From NCBI GenBank assembly GCA_937894085.1, contig CALCSG010000074.1:1-43820 (forward strand): DNA of 43,820 nucleotides, read 5' to 3'. Shown one piece after another: positions 8,453 to 16,181 of the stretch (position 1 is the first letter of the stretch; each line of letters begins with the position of its first letter). The translations under genes and the position numbers were made by a program. This DNA is from an uncultured Gammaproteobacteria bacterium (lineage in GTDB: Bacteria > Pseudomonadota > Gammaproteobacteria > GCA-001735895). Under the pieces are notes generated by a model that was not told the origin of the DNA, ran no database searches, and worked only from the letters and a program-made list of their open reading frames with translations.

Positions 8453-8675
8453 TTATTTGATTTGAATCACTTTTAAAATGTAACTTTTTGTCTGTTTTTA
8501 TTCCAACAAGGACGGTAAGAATTAGACCTGAAGTCAGTACATTCTTAATGTTATATATCACTTCTGAGACTATTAGAAGAAATGACTGAAGATGCAGCTG
8601 TTTACCTGCTCTTCAGTAAATGTCATCAAATAGATTTAGTAATGGAAGCTCTGGAAACCGCAGAACTACCGGCTT
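8453..8675 (+). pseudogene. Decayed second copy of the xafT-like gene
   Basis: Alignment by eye pairs 8453-8580 with 5803-5940 (upstream region and start of the xafT-like gene) and 8628-8673 with 6080-6122 (the segment encoding RFSDGKLWTPQNYG). The start codon has become ATT, the middle of the gene is missing and no frame survives. The copy is followed, as in the intact one, by the flank with palindromes and a dif-like site. Confidence 0.65.
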
Positions 8676-8740
8676 TACTATCATCTCATTGAGTTACTTC
8701 ATCTACTATTCCTAATCACCAGAAATACACACGCGATTGT

Positions 8741-8872
8741 TTGAAAAGAAAAATATAATTGAATATTTCCTAATTGACCGATAATATCGCATTAACAGGT
8801 TGTCATTTATCGGATTAACTTAACTTGTCTCCTCCTTTAGGCCATCCCCAAGGTCTGTATATGATGTAAAGT
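8741..8872. repeat. Second copy of the att-proximal flank
   Basis: This roughly 130-base segment matches 6279-6412 over its whole length, including GAATATTTC, TAATTGACCGATAATATCG and the dif-like core. It shows scattered substitutions. The pair of flanks brackets the AbiE module. Confidence 0.75.
8845..8872 (+). other. dif-like Xer recombination site 2
   Basis: TGTATA (8856-8861) followed by TGATGTAAAGT (8862-8872) differs from site 1 by one base in these 17 positions. Its left 11 bases (8845-8855) are nearly the same as site 1 and again not XerC-like. The two sites are direct repeats 2460 bases apart, so recombination between them would release the AbiE module as a circle. Confidence 0.5.
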
Positions 8873-8969
8873 TGGATGAAGGGGTAAGTTAAGAGTCAAT
8901 TCAAGGACAGCCTGTTAGATAGATTTAAATAAATTAAATTGCAGTAAATACGGACGAATTACCCCGTTA

Positions 8970-9046
8970 GTCGAGTAAGCAAGGGGAACTTCCCCCCAAG
9001 CTTCTCACACAACCGTACGTGAAACTCTCGCTTCATACGGCTCTTA
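8970..9046 (-). ncRNA. Group II intron 3' end (domains V and VI)
   Basis: On the minus strand 9043-9011 reads as a classic 33-base domain V: GAGCCGTATGAAGCGAGAGT, then TTCACGTACGGTT, with complementary GAGCCGTA and TACGGTT ends. A domain VI-like hairpin (GGGG/CCCC, about 8983-8996) and CTTACTCGAC near the 3' splice end (about 8970) follow. It lies just downstream of the maturase remnant, as expected for an ORF carried in domain IV. Domains I-III are absent from the window. Confidence 0.75.
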
Positions 9047-9050
9047 TCAT

Positions 9051-10190
9051 TCACCATTGAACGCATGTTTGACTCCAGTGTGCAAATAGCTGTCTATTCC
9101 TTCTTCTGAAGGCATTCAGTCTTTTTGCAGCCTGAAATAATGACCTGACCTTTTTATACTTGTGCAACGCCCAGCGATTGAGTCTCTTATCAAAGTGAAC
9201 GAGTAGTTTGGCTGCTGCCGCTTTCCCGAATGCTCCGTAATAGTTCATCCAACCTCTCAGCTTGTTGCTACAAAAACGTATTATGACGTTAATACTACAC
9301 TGCTGCCATTTCTGCCAAGGCCATTCATTTATTGCGCTTTTTATCCACTTTGCTGCTTTTTGACTTATCCCTGGTATAAAACAGATTCGAAATGGAGCTT
9401 TGCGTGTTTTCACTAATCTGGGCTGAAAGGTAAACCCAAAAAAGTCAAAACTTACTCGGTCATAATTCGCCTTGTTTAACCAGCTTTTACAGTAGACGAT
9501 TTTGGTCTTTTCCGGATGGAGCGTTAAACCACAGTCATTAAACCTTTTCGTTAGAATCGATTGTAATTTTATGGCTTCCTGTTCTGTCTTACAGTGGCAC
9601 ACTATCATCAGCATATCGTTCAAACTGTATATCTTCTCAGCTCCTTTCCACCCAGAGATCAAAGGTATAGTGTAGAAAAAGGTTCGCTAGAAGTGGACTA
9701 ATGACCCCTCCTTTTAACGTGCTTTTCTACCGCACGCATCAGTAGGTCATGGTCTATGGCATCAAAGAAACCTTTGATATCCATGTCTAATACCCATGCC
9801 CTTTTCCAGCATCTTGCCCTTACTTTTTCAAGCGCCTGATGCGCTGATTTGTTCGGGCGATAACCATACGAATCCGGATGAAAGTGTTGCTCCAGCTCCT
9901 CTTCTACTTGCAGCTTCACGGCCATTTGAGCTATCCGATCGCTAATCGTGGGAATACCTAATGATCTTATCCCTCCATCTGCTTTCGGTATTTCTACTCG
10001 CTTGACCGCTTGCGGAAAATAACTTCCCGATGACATTCGGTTCTATAGCTTGTAAAGGTTGCTCTTGAGGTTCAGTTCAAACAATTCGAGTGTTTGACCA
10101 TCAACTCCTGCACTACCTTTGTTAGCTTTGACACGTTTATACGCCTCCAATATCAGGCGCTTCGGAATGTTATGCGGATGAAGGGTTGCT
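9051..10190 (-). pseudogene. ltrA: Group II intron reverse transcriptase/maturase remnant
   Basis: The RT N-terminus is recognisable from about 10180 (PKRLILEAYKRVKANKGSAG). It is interrupted by TAG at a position where relatives have Trp (LYKL-stop-NRMSSGSYFP). It continues through GIRSLGIPTISDRIAQ and LDMDIKGFFDAIDHDLL to about 9700. There the region between HVK and GGVISPLLANLF is deleted. YADD is present only in a third frame. The thumb, maturase and C-terminal part (LHPEKTKIVYCK ... GWMNYYG) runs from about 9660 to 9051. The protein cannot be made. The remnant directly abuts the yqjK stop codon, so the intron's 5' half was lost there. Confidence 0.85.
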
Positions 10191-10191
10191 G

Positions 10192-10470
10192 CTACCTGCC
10201 GCGTAGTTTATTGATAATCTGCCATGTCCCCCAGCCACGACCAAACCATTTCAAAACATGTTTCGGTTTGATCACTACAAGCAGCACGACGACACCGGCT
10301 ATCCATTCGGGATGGCGTCCGAGTTTTCGCAGTGCGCTCAATCCCTGGTCAACAAACGCCAGTGGCATACGCCACGTCTCGAAATTCTGAGCCAGAGTTA
10401 CCCGTTGCGCTGAGATTTGCGCAACCAGGCGTTCTCGTTTTTCTGCCAGTTTACGTTGTTTTTTATTCAT
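10192..10470 (-). CDS. yqjK: YqjK-like protein
   Basis: 92 residues from ATG 10468-10470, overlapping yqjE by 4 bases (ATGA). The N-terminus is a charged helix (NKKQRKLAEKRERLVAQISAQR), typical of YqjK-like proteins. A hydrophobic segment (IAGVVVLLVVI) and a basic tail follow. Third gene of a yqjD-yqjE-yqjK operon of envelope-stress proteins with unknown mechanism. Its stop codon is the last base of normal chromosome before the intron remnant, so the very C-terminus (INKLRGR) may have been altered by that junction. Confidence 0.75.
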   Translation of the reverse strand: MNKKQRKLAEKRERLVAQISAQRVTLAQNFETWRMPLAFVDQGLSALRKLGRHPEWIAGVVVLLVVIKPKHVLKWFGRGWGTWQIINKLRGR

Positions 10471-10859
10471 CGACGTGAAGAAACCTGCTGCCGGTCTTTG
10501 GATAACTCCGACAGACTCGCAGCAAAAAGTCTCGGTCTGGTTTTCGCTTTGTGCAGGGCGAATGCCCATACCAGCACACCGAGCGTCACAAAGCAGCCTG
10601 AAAGACCACCCAACACCAACAACCGGTGTGTATCCCAGAATGTGACTACCAGTAATATCAGCGCTAGTACGACACCGACTCCGAAGCAAAACAGGGCTAC
10701 CAGCGTCAGCACCATCTGCGTAAATACCTGTTCCCGTTCCTCATCCAGATCATTTGACAGCAGATCAAGGCGCGTATGCGCGATGGCTAGCAACGTAGTT
10801 GCAAATGCGGTCAATGATGCGAGCAGACCCTGAGTTTCAGGCTGTGTATCCCTCGACAT
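10467..10859 (-). CDS. yqjE: YqjE-type (phage holin superfamily) membrane protein
   Basis: 130 residues. After an N-terminal amphipathic part (LLASLTAFATTLLAIAHTRLDLLSNDLDEE) there are two membrane helices (about 48-75 and 80-102), the arrangement of the YqjE/holin_X family. It lies between yqjD (9-base gap) and yqjK (4-base overlap). Despite the family name, there is no phage context here; it is a conserved inner-membrane stress protein. Confidence 0.8.
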   Translation of the reverse strand: MSRDTQPETQGLLASLTAFATTLLAIAHTRLDLLSNDLDEEREQVFTQMVLTLVALFCFGVGVVLALILLVVTFWDTHRLLVLGGLSGCFVTLGVLVWAFALHKAKTRPRLFAASLSELSKDRQQVSSRR

Positions 10860-10868
10860 GACGCAGGC

Positions 10869-11183
10869 CTAGCGGCGGCGGGTGATCAGCCCGATCAACA
10901 GGCCGACACTCGCGGCGATGCCAATGGCCTGCCATGGATTTTCATGAATATAGGCATTGGTGGACCTGACCGCATGTCTGGTTTTGACCATCAATACCTC
11001 GCTCTCCTCCGCCATCCTTGCTTTGGCAACCCTGAGGGATTCTTCCGCCCTGGCGCGAACTTCTTTCAGCTCGTCACCACCGTGCCTGGCAGTCGCTTTG
11101 AGTAGCGCCTCAGCGTCTTCCACCACTTTCTTAAAATCGTCGACCAGCTGTTCTTTGGTGACGTCATCATTTACTTTTTCCAT
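10869..11183 (-). CDS. yqjD: DUF883 protein, YqjD/ElaB family
   Basis: 104 residues. A long charged coiled coil (residues 8-75) is followed by a C-terminal membrane anchor (NPWQAIGIAASVGLLIGLITRRR, near residues 82-104). The NPW-x-A-x-G-x-A-x-x-G-x-x-G pattern is the DUF883 signature. In E. coli, YqjD and ElaB are inner-membrane proteins that bind ribosomes in stationary phase. First gene of the yqjDEK operon. Confidence 0.85.
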   Translation of the reverse strand: MEKVNDDVTKEQLVDDFKKVVEDAEALLKATARHGGDELKEVRARAEESLRVAKARMAEESEVLMVKTRHAVRSTNAYIHENPWQAIGIAASVGLLIGLITRRR

Positions 11184-11272
11184 ACATTACTCCAATGTTG
11201 ATCTTTACAGACCTGTTTTATTTTACTTATTACCCCTCAGCTTCCGCCATCCCAGGATAAAAAAGAGATTGG

Positions 11273-11377
11273 ACTCTCGCGAAGGCGCAAAGTGCGCTGA
11301 GCAAATAAGGTAGATTGATTAGCCTTAATAAATATTAAAATGTCTTAATCTTTGCGACCTGTCGTCTTTGCGAGAGT
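11273..11377. repeat. Intergenic element with terminal inverted repeats
   Basis: ACTCTCGCGAAGGCGCAAAG (11273-11292) is mirrored by CTTTGCGAGAGT (11366-11377) and by an extra CTTTGCG (11350-11356). AATAAGG/CCTTAAT pair inside. The CTTTGCGAGAG / GGCGCAAAG wording is familiar from repetitive intergenic elements of many bacteria. It sits between yqjD and the end of the small lipoprotein gene and encodes nothing. Confidence 0.55.
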
Positions 11378-11445
11378 AAATTTTTTACTGAAAATAAACC
11401 GTTCAATTAAAATATTACCTTTCAGAGTCTGAAGGGTAATCAGTT

Positions 11446-11628
11446 TTATTTATGTGTCTTTTCTTTGATGGTATCACCGGCTTCTTCGATCTTTTCTCCA
11501 GCCTGCTCTACCGCATTATCGATACTCTGCCCCGCTTTCTCCGCAGGGCCCGATTCTTCGCAACCGGGTAGCGCTACAAACAACACACTTAACAGCAGAG
11601 CTGCTCTAACGATCTGGACAAACTTCAT
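11446..11628 (-). CDS. Small entericidin-like lipoprotein
   Basis: 60 residues. A signal peptide ends in the lipobox LPGC (Cys 23), followed by a short acidic and helical mature part (SIDNAVEQAGEKIEEAGDTI). Size and composition are like entericidins and other small stress lipoproteins. It diverges from the first Crp/Fnr gene, and its start is 55 bases from the palindrome at 11684-11699, which may regulate both. Confidence 0.7.
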   Translation of the reverse strand: MKFVQIVRAALLLSVLFVALPGCEESGPAEKAGQSIDNAVEQAGEKIEEAGDTIKEKTHK

Positions 11629-11683
11629 GATTTATTACCTCTTGTTAAAAAATTGAAAAAATTAATGTATTAATCATTTGATA

Positions 11684-11699
11684 TGTACGGTTGCGCACA
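11684..11699. promoter_or_regulatory. Candidate operator 1 (TGTACG-GTTG-CGCACA)
   Basis: Member of the shared TGTWCG-N4-CGMACA palindrome. Here it lies within an even longer perfect inverted repeat, CATTTGATATGT (11675-11686) and ACATATCAAATG (11697-11708). It is exactly between the divergent lipoprotein and Crp/Fnr genes, 55 bases from each start codon. Confidence 0.65.
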
Positions 11700-11754
11700 T
11701 ATCAAATGAGGTGTATACCTTAAGATATTTACAGCATCAGCTTCCCCCACGACG

Positions 11755-12537
11755 ATGAAACAACTTGACCTCGTCCAATACCCAGAAATTGACATGCACG
11801 AACACAATCCACTTCAGAACCACCTGCTAGCCGCCCTCCCTGCTCAGGAATACACACTGCTGTCGCCAAATCTTGAACTGGTATCAATGCCACTTGGCAA
11901 GGTGCTCTACGAGTCCGGCGACGAACTGAATCACGTTTATTTTCCCACCAACTCCATCGTGTCGTTACTCTACGTCATGCTCGATGGCGCATCGGCGGAA
12001 ATCGGTGTGGTCGGCAACGAAGGCATCATCGGTGTAGCCCTGTTTATGGGCGGCGAGACCATGCCCAACCGCGCCGTGGTGCAGAGCGCCGGCTACGCCT
12101 TCCGCCTGAAGGGGCAACTGCTTAAACTGGAATTCAATCGCTCCGGTGAGCTACAGCATCTGCTTCTGCGTTACACCCAGGCCCTGCTGACCCAGATGGC
12201 ACAAACCGCAGTGTGCAACCGGCATCATTCACTCGACCAGCAGCTTTGCCGCTGGCTACTGTTAAGCCTCGACCGCCTGACCTCCAATGAACTGGTGATG
12301 ACCCAGGAGTTGATTGCCAATATGCTCGGGGTACGCCGCGAGGGCGTCACCGAGGCAGCTGGCAAACTGCAGAAAGCCGGCCTGATCACCTATCAACGAG
12401 GACACATCACTGTAATCGACCGGCCCGGACTGGAGGCACGATCCTGCGAGTGCTACTCCGTTGTCAAGCATGAGTTCGACCGCCTGCTGCCAGAGGTTGC
12501 CCCGCGCTTGAAAGGTCACTTTCACACCAGGTCATAG
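11755..12537 (+). CDS. Crp/Fnr-family transcriptional regulator A
   Basis: 260 residues from ATG 11755. ATG 11794 would give the same N-terminal length as the paralogue at 37198; neither has a clear ribosome binding site. Residues of about 20-150 form the cyclic-nucleotide-binding-like beta roll. It lacks the CRP cAMP residues and the FNR N-terminal cysteines, so the ligand is unknown. The C-terminal winged helix has recognition region MLGVRREGVTEAAGKLQ, and the protein ends with a CECY motif. It is convergent with the OmpA-family gene, with no gap. Operator 1 lies 55 bases upstream, suggesting autoregulation. Confidence 0.85.
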   Translation: MKQLDLVQYPEIDMHEHNPLQNHLLAALPAQEYTLLSPNLELVSMPLGKVLYESGDELNHVYFPTNSIVSLLYVMLDGASAEIGVVGNEGIIGVALFMGGETMPNRAVVQSAGYAFRLKGQLLKLEFNRSGELQHLLLRYTQALLTQMAQTAVCNRHHSLDQQLCRWLLLSLDRLTSNELVMTQELIANMLGVRREGVTEAAGKLQKAGLITYQRGHITVIDRPGLEARSCECYSVVKHEFDRLLPEVAPRLKGHFHTRS

Positions 12538-13404
12538 TCAGACAGGATCATTCATCCCGAGACCATCGGGCGCAACGGTATTTTCGATTATCACTTCAAC
12601 GCGGCGGTTCAACTGGCGTCCTGATGCACTGTCATTGCCGGCGACCGGTAAACCTTCACCCATGCCGGAAGTTACAAGGCGACCTGTACCCACGCCCTGG
12701 CTTAACAGCCAGCTCTTCACTGAATCTGCGCGACGTTGTGACAAACCCAGATTGTATGCATACTCACCCGTGTTGTCGGTGTGACCCTCGATAAGCACGG
12801 AACGATCTGGATACTTGTTGAGAAAGGCGGCAAGTTTGGCGAGGTTTGTAGCGGCGCCACTCTTCAGATCAGACTTGTTAGTGTCAAACAGCAAATCACC
12901 CAACGTCACTACCAGGCCCCGCTCGGTGGGTTTGGCATTCAGCGCTACGATCTGTCTCTGCAATTCAGCCGCCTGCTTGCGCGCTGCAATTGTGTCCATA
13001 CGCGCGGCATCGGTATCGTTAAGGGCGTTTTCGAGTTGCTGGTTACTAGCTTCAAGCTGGGCGCTGGCACGTTGTTGGCTCAATATTTCGCGCTGCGACA
13101 CTAACATTCGGCTTTGTGCCAAAGCCCTGGCGAGTTCAATCTTGCGATCAGCCATATACATCAGATGATCAGCTACTTCCTTATCCGTCTGAGGTTTCTC
13201 GGCTGCAAGCACTGCAAGTTCCGCGTCCTTGATTGCGACTGGCGCACGGCTTGCAAGCTGCGACTCAGACTGCAGTTGGGTCAACCTGTTGCGCAGGTCG
13301 GTGGCTCCCTCAGGTTGCATAGCTGTCGTCGCGCATCCAGCAATTACCACAGATGTTACGGCGGCGGCAATCAGGGTTCTAACGATTCGGTTAGGCTGTT
13401 TCAT
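12538..13404 (-). CDS. DUF4398 plus OmpA-domain lipoprotein
   Basis: 288 residues. The lipobox IAGC follows a signal peptide. Residues of about 30-150 are a DUF4398-like helical region. The OmpA C-terminal peptidoglycan-binding domain starts near residue 165 (LGDLLFDTNKSDL) and contains IEGHTDNTGEYAYNLGLSQRRADSV and NRRVEVII. It would tether the outer membrane to the cell wall. It overlaps the upstream DUF4398 gene by 4 bases, forming a two-gene operon. Confidence 0.88.
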   Translation of the reverse strand: MKQPNRIVRTLIAAAVTSVVIAGCATTAMQPEGATDLRNRLTQLQSESQLASRAPVAIKDAELAVLAAEKPQTDKEVADHLMYMADRKIELARALAQSRMLVSQREILSQQRASAQLEASNQQLENALNDTDAARMDTIAARKQAAELQRQIVALNAKPTERGLVVTLGDLLFDTNKSDLKSGAATNLAKLAAFLNKYPDRSVLIEGHTDNTGEYAYNLGLSQRRADSVKSWLLSQGVGTGRLVTSGMGEGLPVAGNDSASGRQLNRRVEVIIENTVAPDGLGMNDPV

Positions 13405-13844
13405 ATTTTTTCTCCTGTAATACGCTGTATTTCAAGCTTCAGCATGTCGATACTTTTTTGCATTTCCTGATTGTCCGATTCGGCCTTCGCTACTTCTGCC
13501 CTGGCGGAAGCGAGTTGCGCATCAACGCGCGACTGTTGGGCCAGGCGCTGGGCTTTATCCATATTCTCCGACTGCACCGCGCTGATAGCTGCGGTAAGTT
13601 TTTCGCGTGCATTGTCCAGTTCGTCGGAGGAATAATCCGCGACATCTGAGCGATTAGCTTCCACAATTGCCTGTTCTGCTGCCTGTATATCTGCGCTTGG
13701 CGGCGCCTGTGCAGAAGCACAGGCGGCAAGCATCAGTAACCCCGCAACGGCGCTTCCCATAAACCTGGCTGTGGTTGCAGTAACCGGGCGCAATGACAAA
13801 TTGCTTTCTCCCCTTACCGTTGATAATTGTACTGTCTGAATCAT
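13401..13844 (-). CDS. DUF4398 lipoprotein
   Basis: 147 residues. Translation may begin at the annotated ATG or at Met 29 (MGSAVAGLLMLAAC), which gives a shorter, more typical lipoprotein signal. The mature part is a DUF4398 helical hairpin (AEQAIVEANRSDVADYSSDELDNAREKL by position 57-85). The stop overlaps the start of the DUF4398-OmpA gene (ATGA), so the two products are probably partners in the periplasm. Operator 2 is 85 bases upstream. Confidence 0.8.
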   Translation of the reverse strand: MIQTVQLSTVRGESNLSLRPVTATTARFMGSAVAGLLMLAACASAQAPPSADIQAAEQAIVEANRSDVADYSSDELDNAREKLTAAISAVQSENMDKAQRLAQQSRVDAQLASARAEVAKAESDNQEMQKSIDMLKLEIQRITGEKI

Positions 13845-13929
13845 TTGGTTTTTCCTCTGTTAACGTTTGAATCGCGACATCCTACACCTCGATTTAGCAA
13901 TCAGTATCTTCGATCGCAACCAGCAATTC

Positions 13930-13945
13930 TGTTCGTTAGCGAACA
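13930..13945. promoter_or_regulatory. Candidate operator 2 (TGTTCG-TTAG-CGAACA)
   Basis: Perfect 6-base arms of the shared palindrome, in the divergent region between the DUF4398 operon (start 13844) and Crp/Fnr regulator B (start 14127). It is followed by TAGCG, as is operator 3. Confidence 0.65.
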
Positions 13946-14126
13946 TAGCGGGTGGCTGTGCTATCTTATGTGCGCTAGCGTCCAGACAGTCCCCGATTTT
14001 CAGACCATAGTGAGCTACATACATCAGTGGGCAATCAAACCTGCCCTTTCCTATCAACTATCGATACTGCATTTTCGAAACGCCATGTTTGGTTTTGCGG
14101 GTCTTACCGACACCAGGGAAGTTCAT

Positions 14127-14834
14127 ATGACAGTCATCAATTCAACACCTGGCGCCAACCGTTTACTAACCATCTTGCCGCACAAAGATCGTCAACTTTT
14201 TGTGGCAGCTTGCACACCGGTTGAGCTGGTTTTAGGCGAGATTCTGGCCGAACCCGGTGAACACACACCTCATGTCTACTTCCCCATGACAAGTTTCATT
14301 TCCCTGGTCATACCGATCGATAGTCACTCCAGTCTGGAGGTAGGCCTGATCGGAGATGAAGGTATGCTTGGAACTTCCCTCATACTTGGAGTCGAGGTAT
14401 CTCCACTGCGTGCTCTGGTGCAGGGGGCTGGCTCGGCTCTGCGTATGGACACAGCTGTGTTCATGCTTGAGCTCGAACACAATCCAGATTTGCAACGGGT
14501 GCTGAAGCTTTACCACTATGTAGTGATGTGCCAACTCGCACAAACTGCCGCCTGTACCCACTTCCATGTGGTTGAGGCACGCCTCGCCCGTTGGCTTCTA
14601 ATGACGCATGATCGAGCACACTCGGACACGTTTCATATCACTCACGAATTCCTCGCCTACATGCTGGGCGTACGTCGCGTCGGTGTTACCCGGGCTGCCA
14701 CTTCGTTACAAAATCAAAAAATCATTCACTATCGGCGCGGTGAAATTACGGTTCTCGACCGCAGTGCTCTGGAGGCCGCATCCTGCGACTGTTACGCTGC
14801 TGACATAGTAAGCTATGAGCGAATGCTGGGTTAA
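14127..14834 (+). CDS. Crp/Fnr-family transcriptional regulator B
   Basis: I choose ATG 14127 (235 residues): GGGAAG lies just upstream and the residues before it are not protein-like, although the frame stays open back to 13827. A cNMP-binding-like beta roll spans residues of about 12-125, followed by a winged helix. The recognition region is MLGVRRVGVTRAATSLQ, so Glu of paralogues A and C is Val here, suggesting a shifted DNA preference. It ends with a CDCY motif equivalent to CECY. It lies opposite the DUF4398 operon across operator 2. Confidence 0.85.
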   Translation: MTVINSTPGANRLLTILPHKDRQLFVAACTPVELVLGEILAEPGEHTPHVYFPMTSFISLVIPIDSHSSLEVGLIGDEGMLGTSLILGVEVSPLRALVQGAGSALRMDTAVFMLELEHNPDLQRVLKLYHYVVMCQLAQTAACTHFHVVEARLARWLLMTHDRAHSDTFHITHEFLAYMLGVRRVGVTRAATSLQNQKIIHYRRGEITVLDRSALEAASCDCYAADIVSYERMLG

Positions 14835-14854
14835 TAGTATAATGTTCCCAATCA

Positions 14855-14875
14855 CGTATCGAACTCCTCGATACG
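14855..14875. terminator. 8-bp hairpin after regulator B
   Basis: CGTATCGA (14855-14862) pairs with TCGATACG (14868-14875) around a 5-base loop, 20 bases after the stop of regulator B. There is no strong T-run, so it may instead be a protein-binding palindrome. Confidence 0.4.
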
Positions 14876-14903
14876 ATAAACATTCTTCGAGTAATCGTAA
14901 AAC

Positions 14904-15044
14904 CAGGGATACAGCACCAGCTTCCCGAAACGCAGAGAGATAATCTGAACTAAAGAAGCTTTAATTTCAGATAATCACCACAAATAGCCAGAACAATGTG
15001 GTGTACCGTACAGTGAAGCTGTCACAGCTTTAGTAGCATCCCTG
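14904..15044 (+). ncRNA. Structured leader RNA candidate upstream of the DUF4382 gene
   Basis: Four nested helices can form together. The closing stem is CAGGGAT (14904-14910) with ATCCCTG (15038-15044). A long arm pairs ATCTGAA (14943-14949) with TTCAGAT (14966-14972), extended inside by TAAAG/CTTTA around AAG. A third is CACCACA (14976-14982) with TGTGGTG (14997-15003). The fourth is AAGCTG (15016-15021) with CAGCTT (15025-15030) around TCA. The closing stem ends 34 bases before the ATG at 15079. I do not recognise a known riboswitch class. A cis-regulatory RNA or a small RNA are both possible. Confidence 0.5.
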
Positions 15045-15078
15045 ATCTCGACAATTAATAATCAATAAGGTGATCTTT

Positions 15079-16020
15079 ATGAACAATTTTCTGAAACAAG
15101 CACGGCAGTCCATACTGCTGGCGACGATGGGCACTCTCGCCCTGGTTCTCGCTGGTTGCAGCGATGGCTCCAGCTCTCAAAATAGCGCATTATCCGTGAG
15201 TATTACCGATGCACCGGTCGACGGTGTTCAGGCAGTAGTGATTGAATTCACTAAAGTACAGGTCAATTCTTCCAGTGGCACGCTTGATTTCACACTTGAA
15301 ACTCCGAAGCAAATCGATTTGCTGCAATTGACCAACGGCAGGAGTGAGTTTCTGCTGGATGAGCAGATCCTGGCTGCTGGCGAGTATCAGTGGATACGCC
15401 TGTTTGTTGACGTAACAGATACGACCCATTCGTACGTGACTGACAGCACCGGTGATCACCCACTGGAAATCCCAAGCAATGATCAGACTGGCCTGAAGAT
15501 TAATCGTCCGTTCAGCATCAGCACTGATGGTACGGCAGCATTCGTTATCGACTTTGATCTGCGCAAGTCACTGCATCTGCCCAGCTCTGCCGGCCGCCCT
15601 TACAAGCTGCGCCCAACCCTGCGTATGGTGAGTGCAACTGTGGTGGGCGGTATTACCGGAACGGTCGACACTACGCTGGTTGATGATCCTGCATGCACCG
15701 ATTTAAACGCCAGTGGTGGTACAGTGGGTGGTTCGGTTTATGTTTATAGCGGCGCCAGCGTGATACCCGTCGATGTCAATATCAACCTGACCACGGTACA
15801 GCCATTGAGCACGGGGTCAGTGACACTGAATAGCAATGACAGCAGCTGGCACTATACTTTAGCCTTCCTTGAGCCAGATATGGATTACACCGTAGCATTC
15901 ACCTGCCATGCATCGCTGGATGATCCCGATACCAGCGACACCTCAGTTGTGTTCCATACGCCGGAGACCGTTCATGTTATAAGTGGTACAACTACGCATG
16001 ACATTCATGATGCTCCGTAA
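15079..16020 (+). CDS. DUF4382 lipoprotein
   Basis: 313 residues from ATG 15079, preceded by AAGGTGAT; the GTG at 15070 falls inside that ribosome binding site. The lipobox is LVLAGC. DUF4382 (residues of about 35-185) begins SVSITDAPVDGVQAVVIEFTKVQV and includes IDLLQLTNG and LDEQILAAGEYQWIRL. The last 125 or so residues form a carboxypeptidase-regulatory-like beta domain (GGITGTVDTTL). It is probably exposed on the outer membrane; the ligand is unknown. Expression may be controlled by the structured leader. Confidence 0.85.
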   Translation: MNNFLKQARQSILLATMGTLALVLAGCSDGSSSQNSALSVSITDAPVDGVQAVVIEFTKVQVNSSSGTLDFTLETPKQIDLLQLTNGRSEFLLDEQILAAGEYQWIRLFVDVTDTTHSYVTDSTGDHPLEIPSNDQTGLKINRPFSISTDGTAAFVIDFDLRKSLHLPSSAGRPYKLRPTLRMVSATVVGGITGTVDTTLVDDPACTDLNASGGTVGGSVYVYSGASVIPVDVNINLTTVQPLSTGSVTLNSNDSSWHYTLAFLEPDMDYTVAFTCHASLDDPDTSDTSVVFHTPETVHVISGTTTHDIHDAP

Positions 16021-16089
16021 TTCTGCATGAGATATTTACTGGACAACATGCAAAACTCAAACAGGTAGACTAACTACCAGTTTCAAACC

Positions 16090-16121
16090 GCGATCACATG
16101 CCACAACGGCATGCTGATCGC
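16090..16121 (+). terminator. Long hairpin between the DUF4382 gene and the antiporter
   Basis: GCGATCA (16090-16096) and TGATCGC (16115-16121) close a stem continued by ATGCC (16098-16102) and GGCAT (16108-16112), with small bulges and an ACAAC loop. The weak T-run (CCTTTGC) argues for a partial terminator or a processing site. Confidence 0.5.
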
Positions 16122-16181
16122 CTTTGCATTACACAATAGCCATACCCATTTCTATCTTCTGTAGGGGAAATAACGCTGCTC

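Noticed and set aside
14904-15044. Structured leader as a cyclic di-GMP riboswitch
   Set aside because: The conserved core sequences of the class I and II aptamers are not present.
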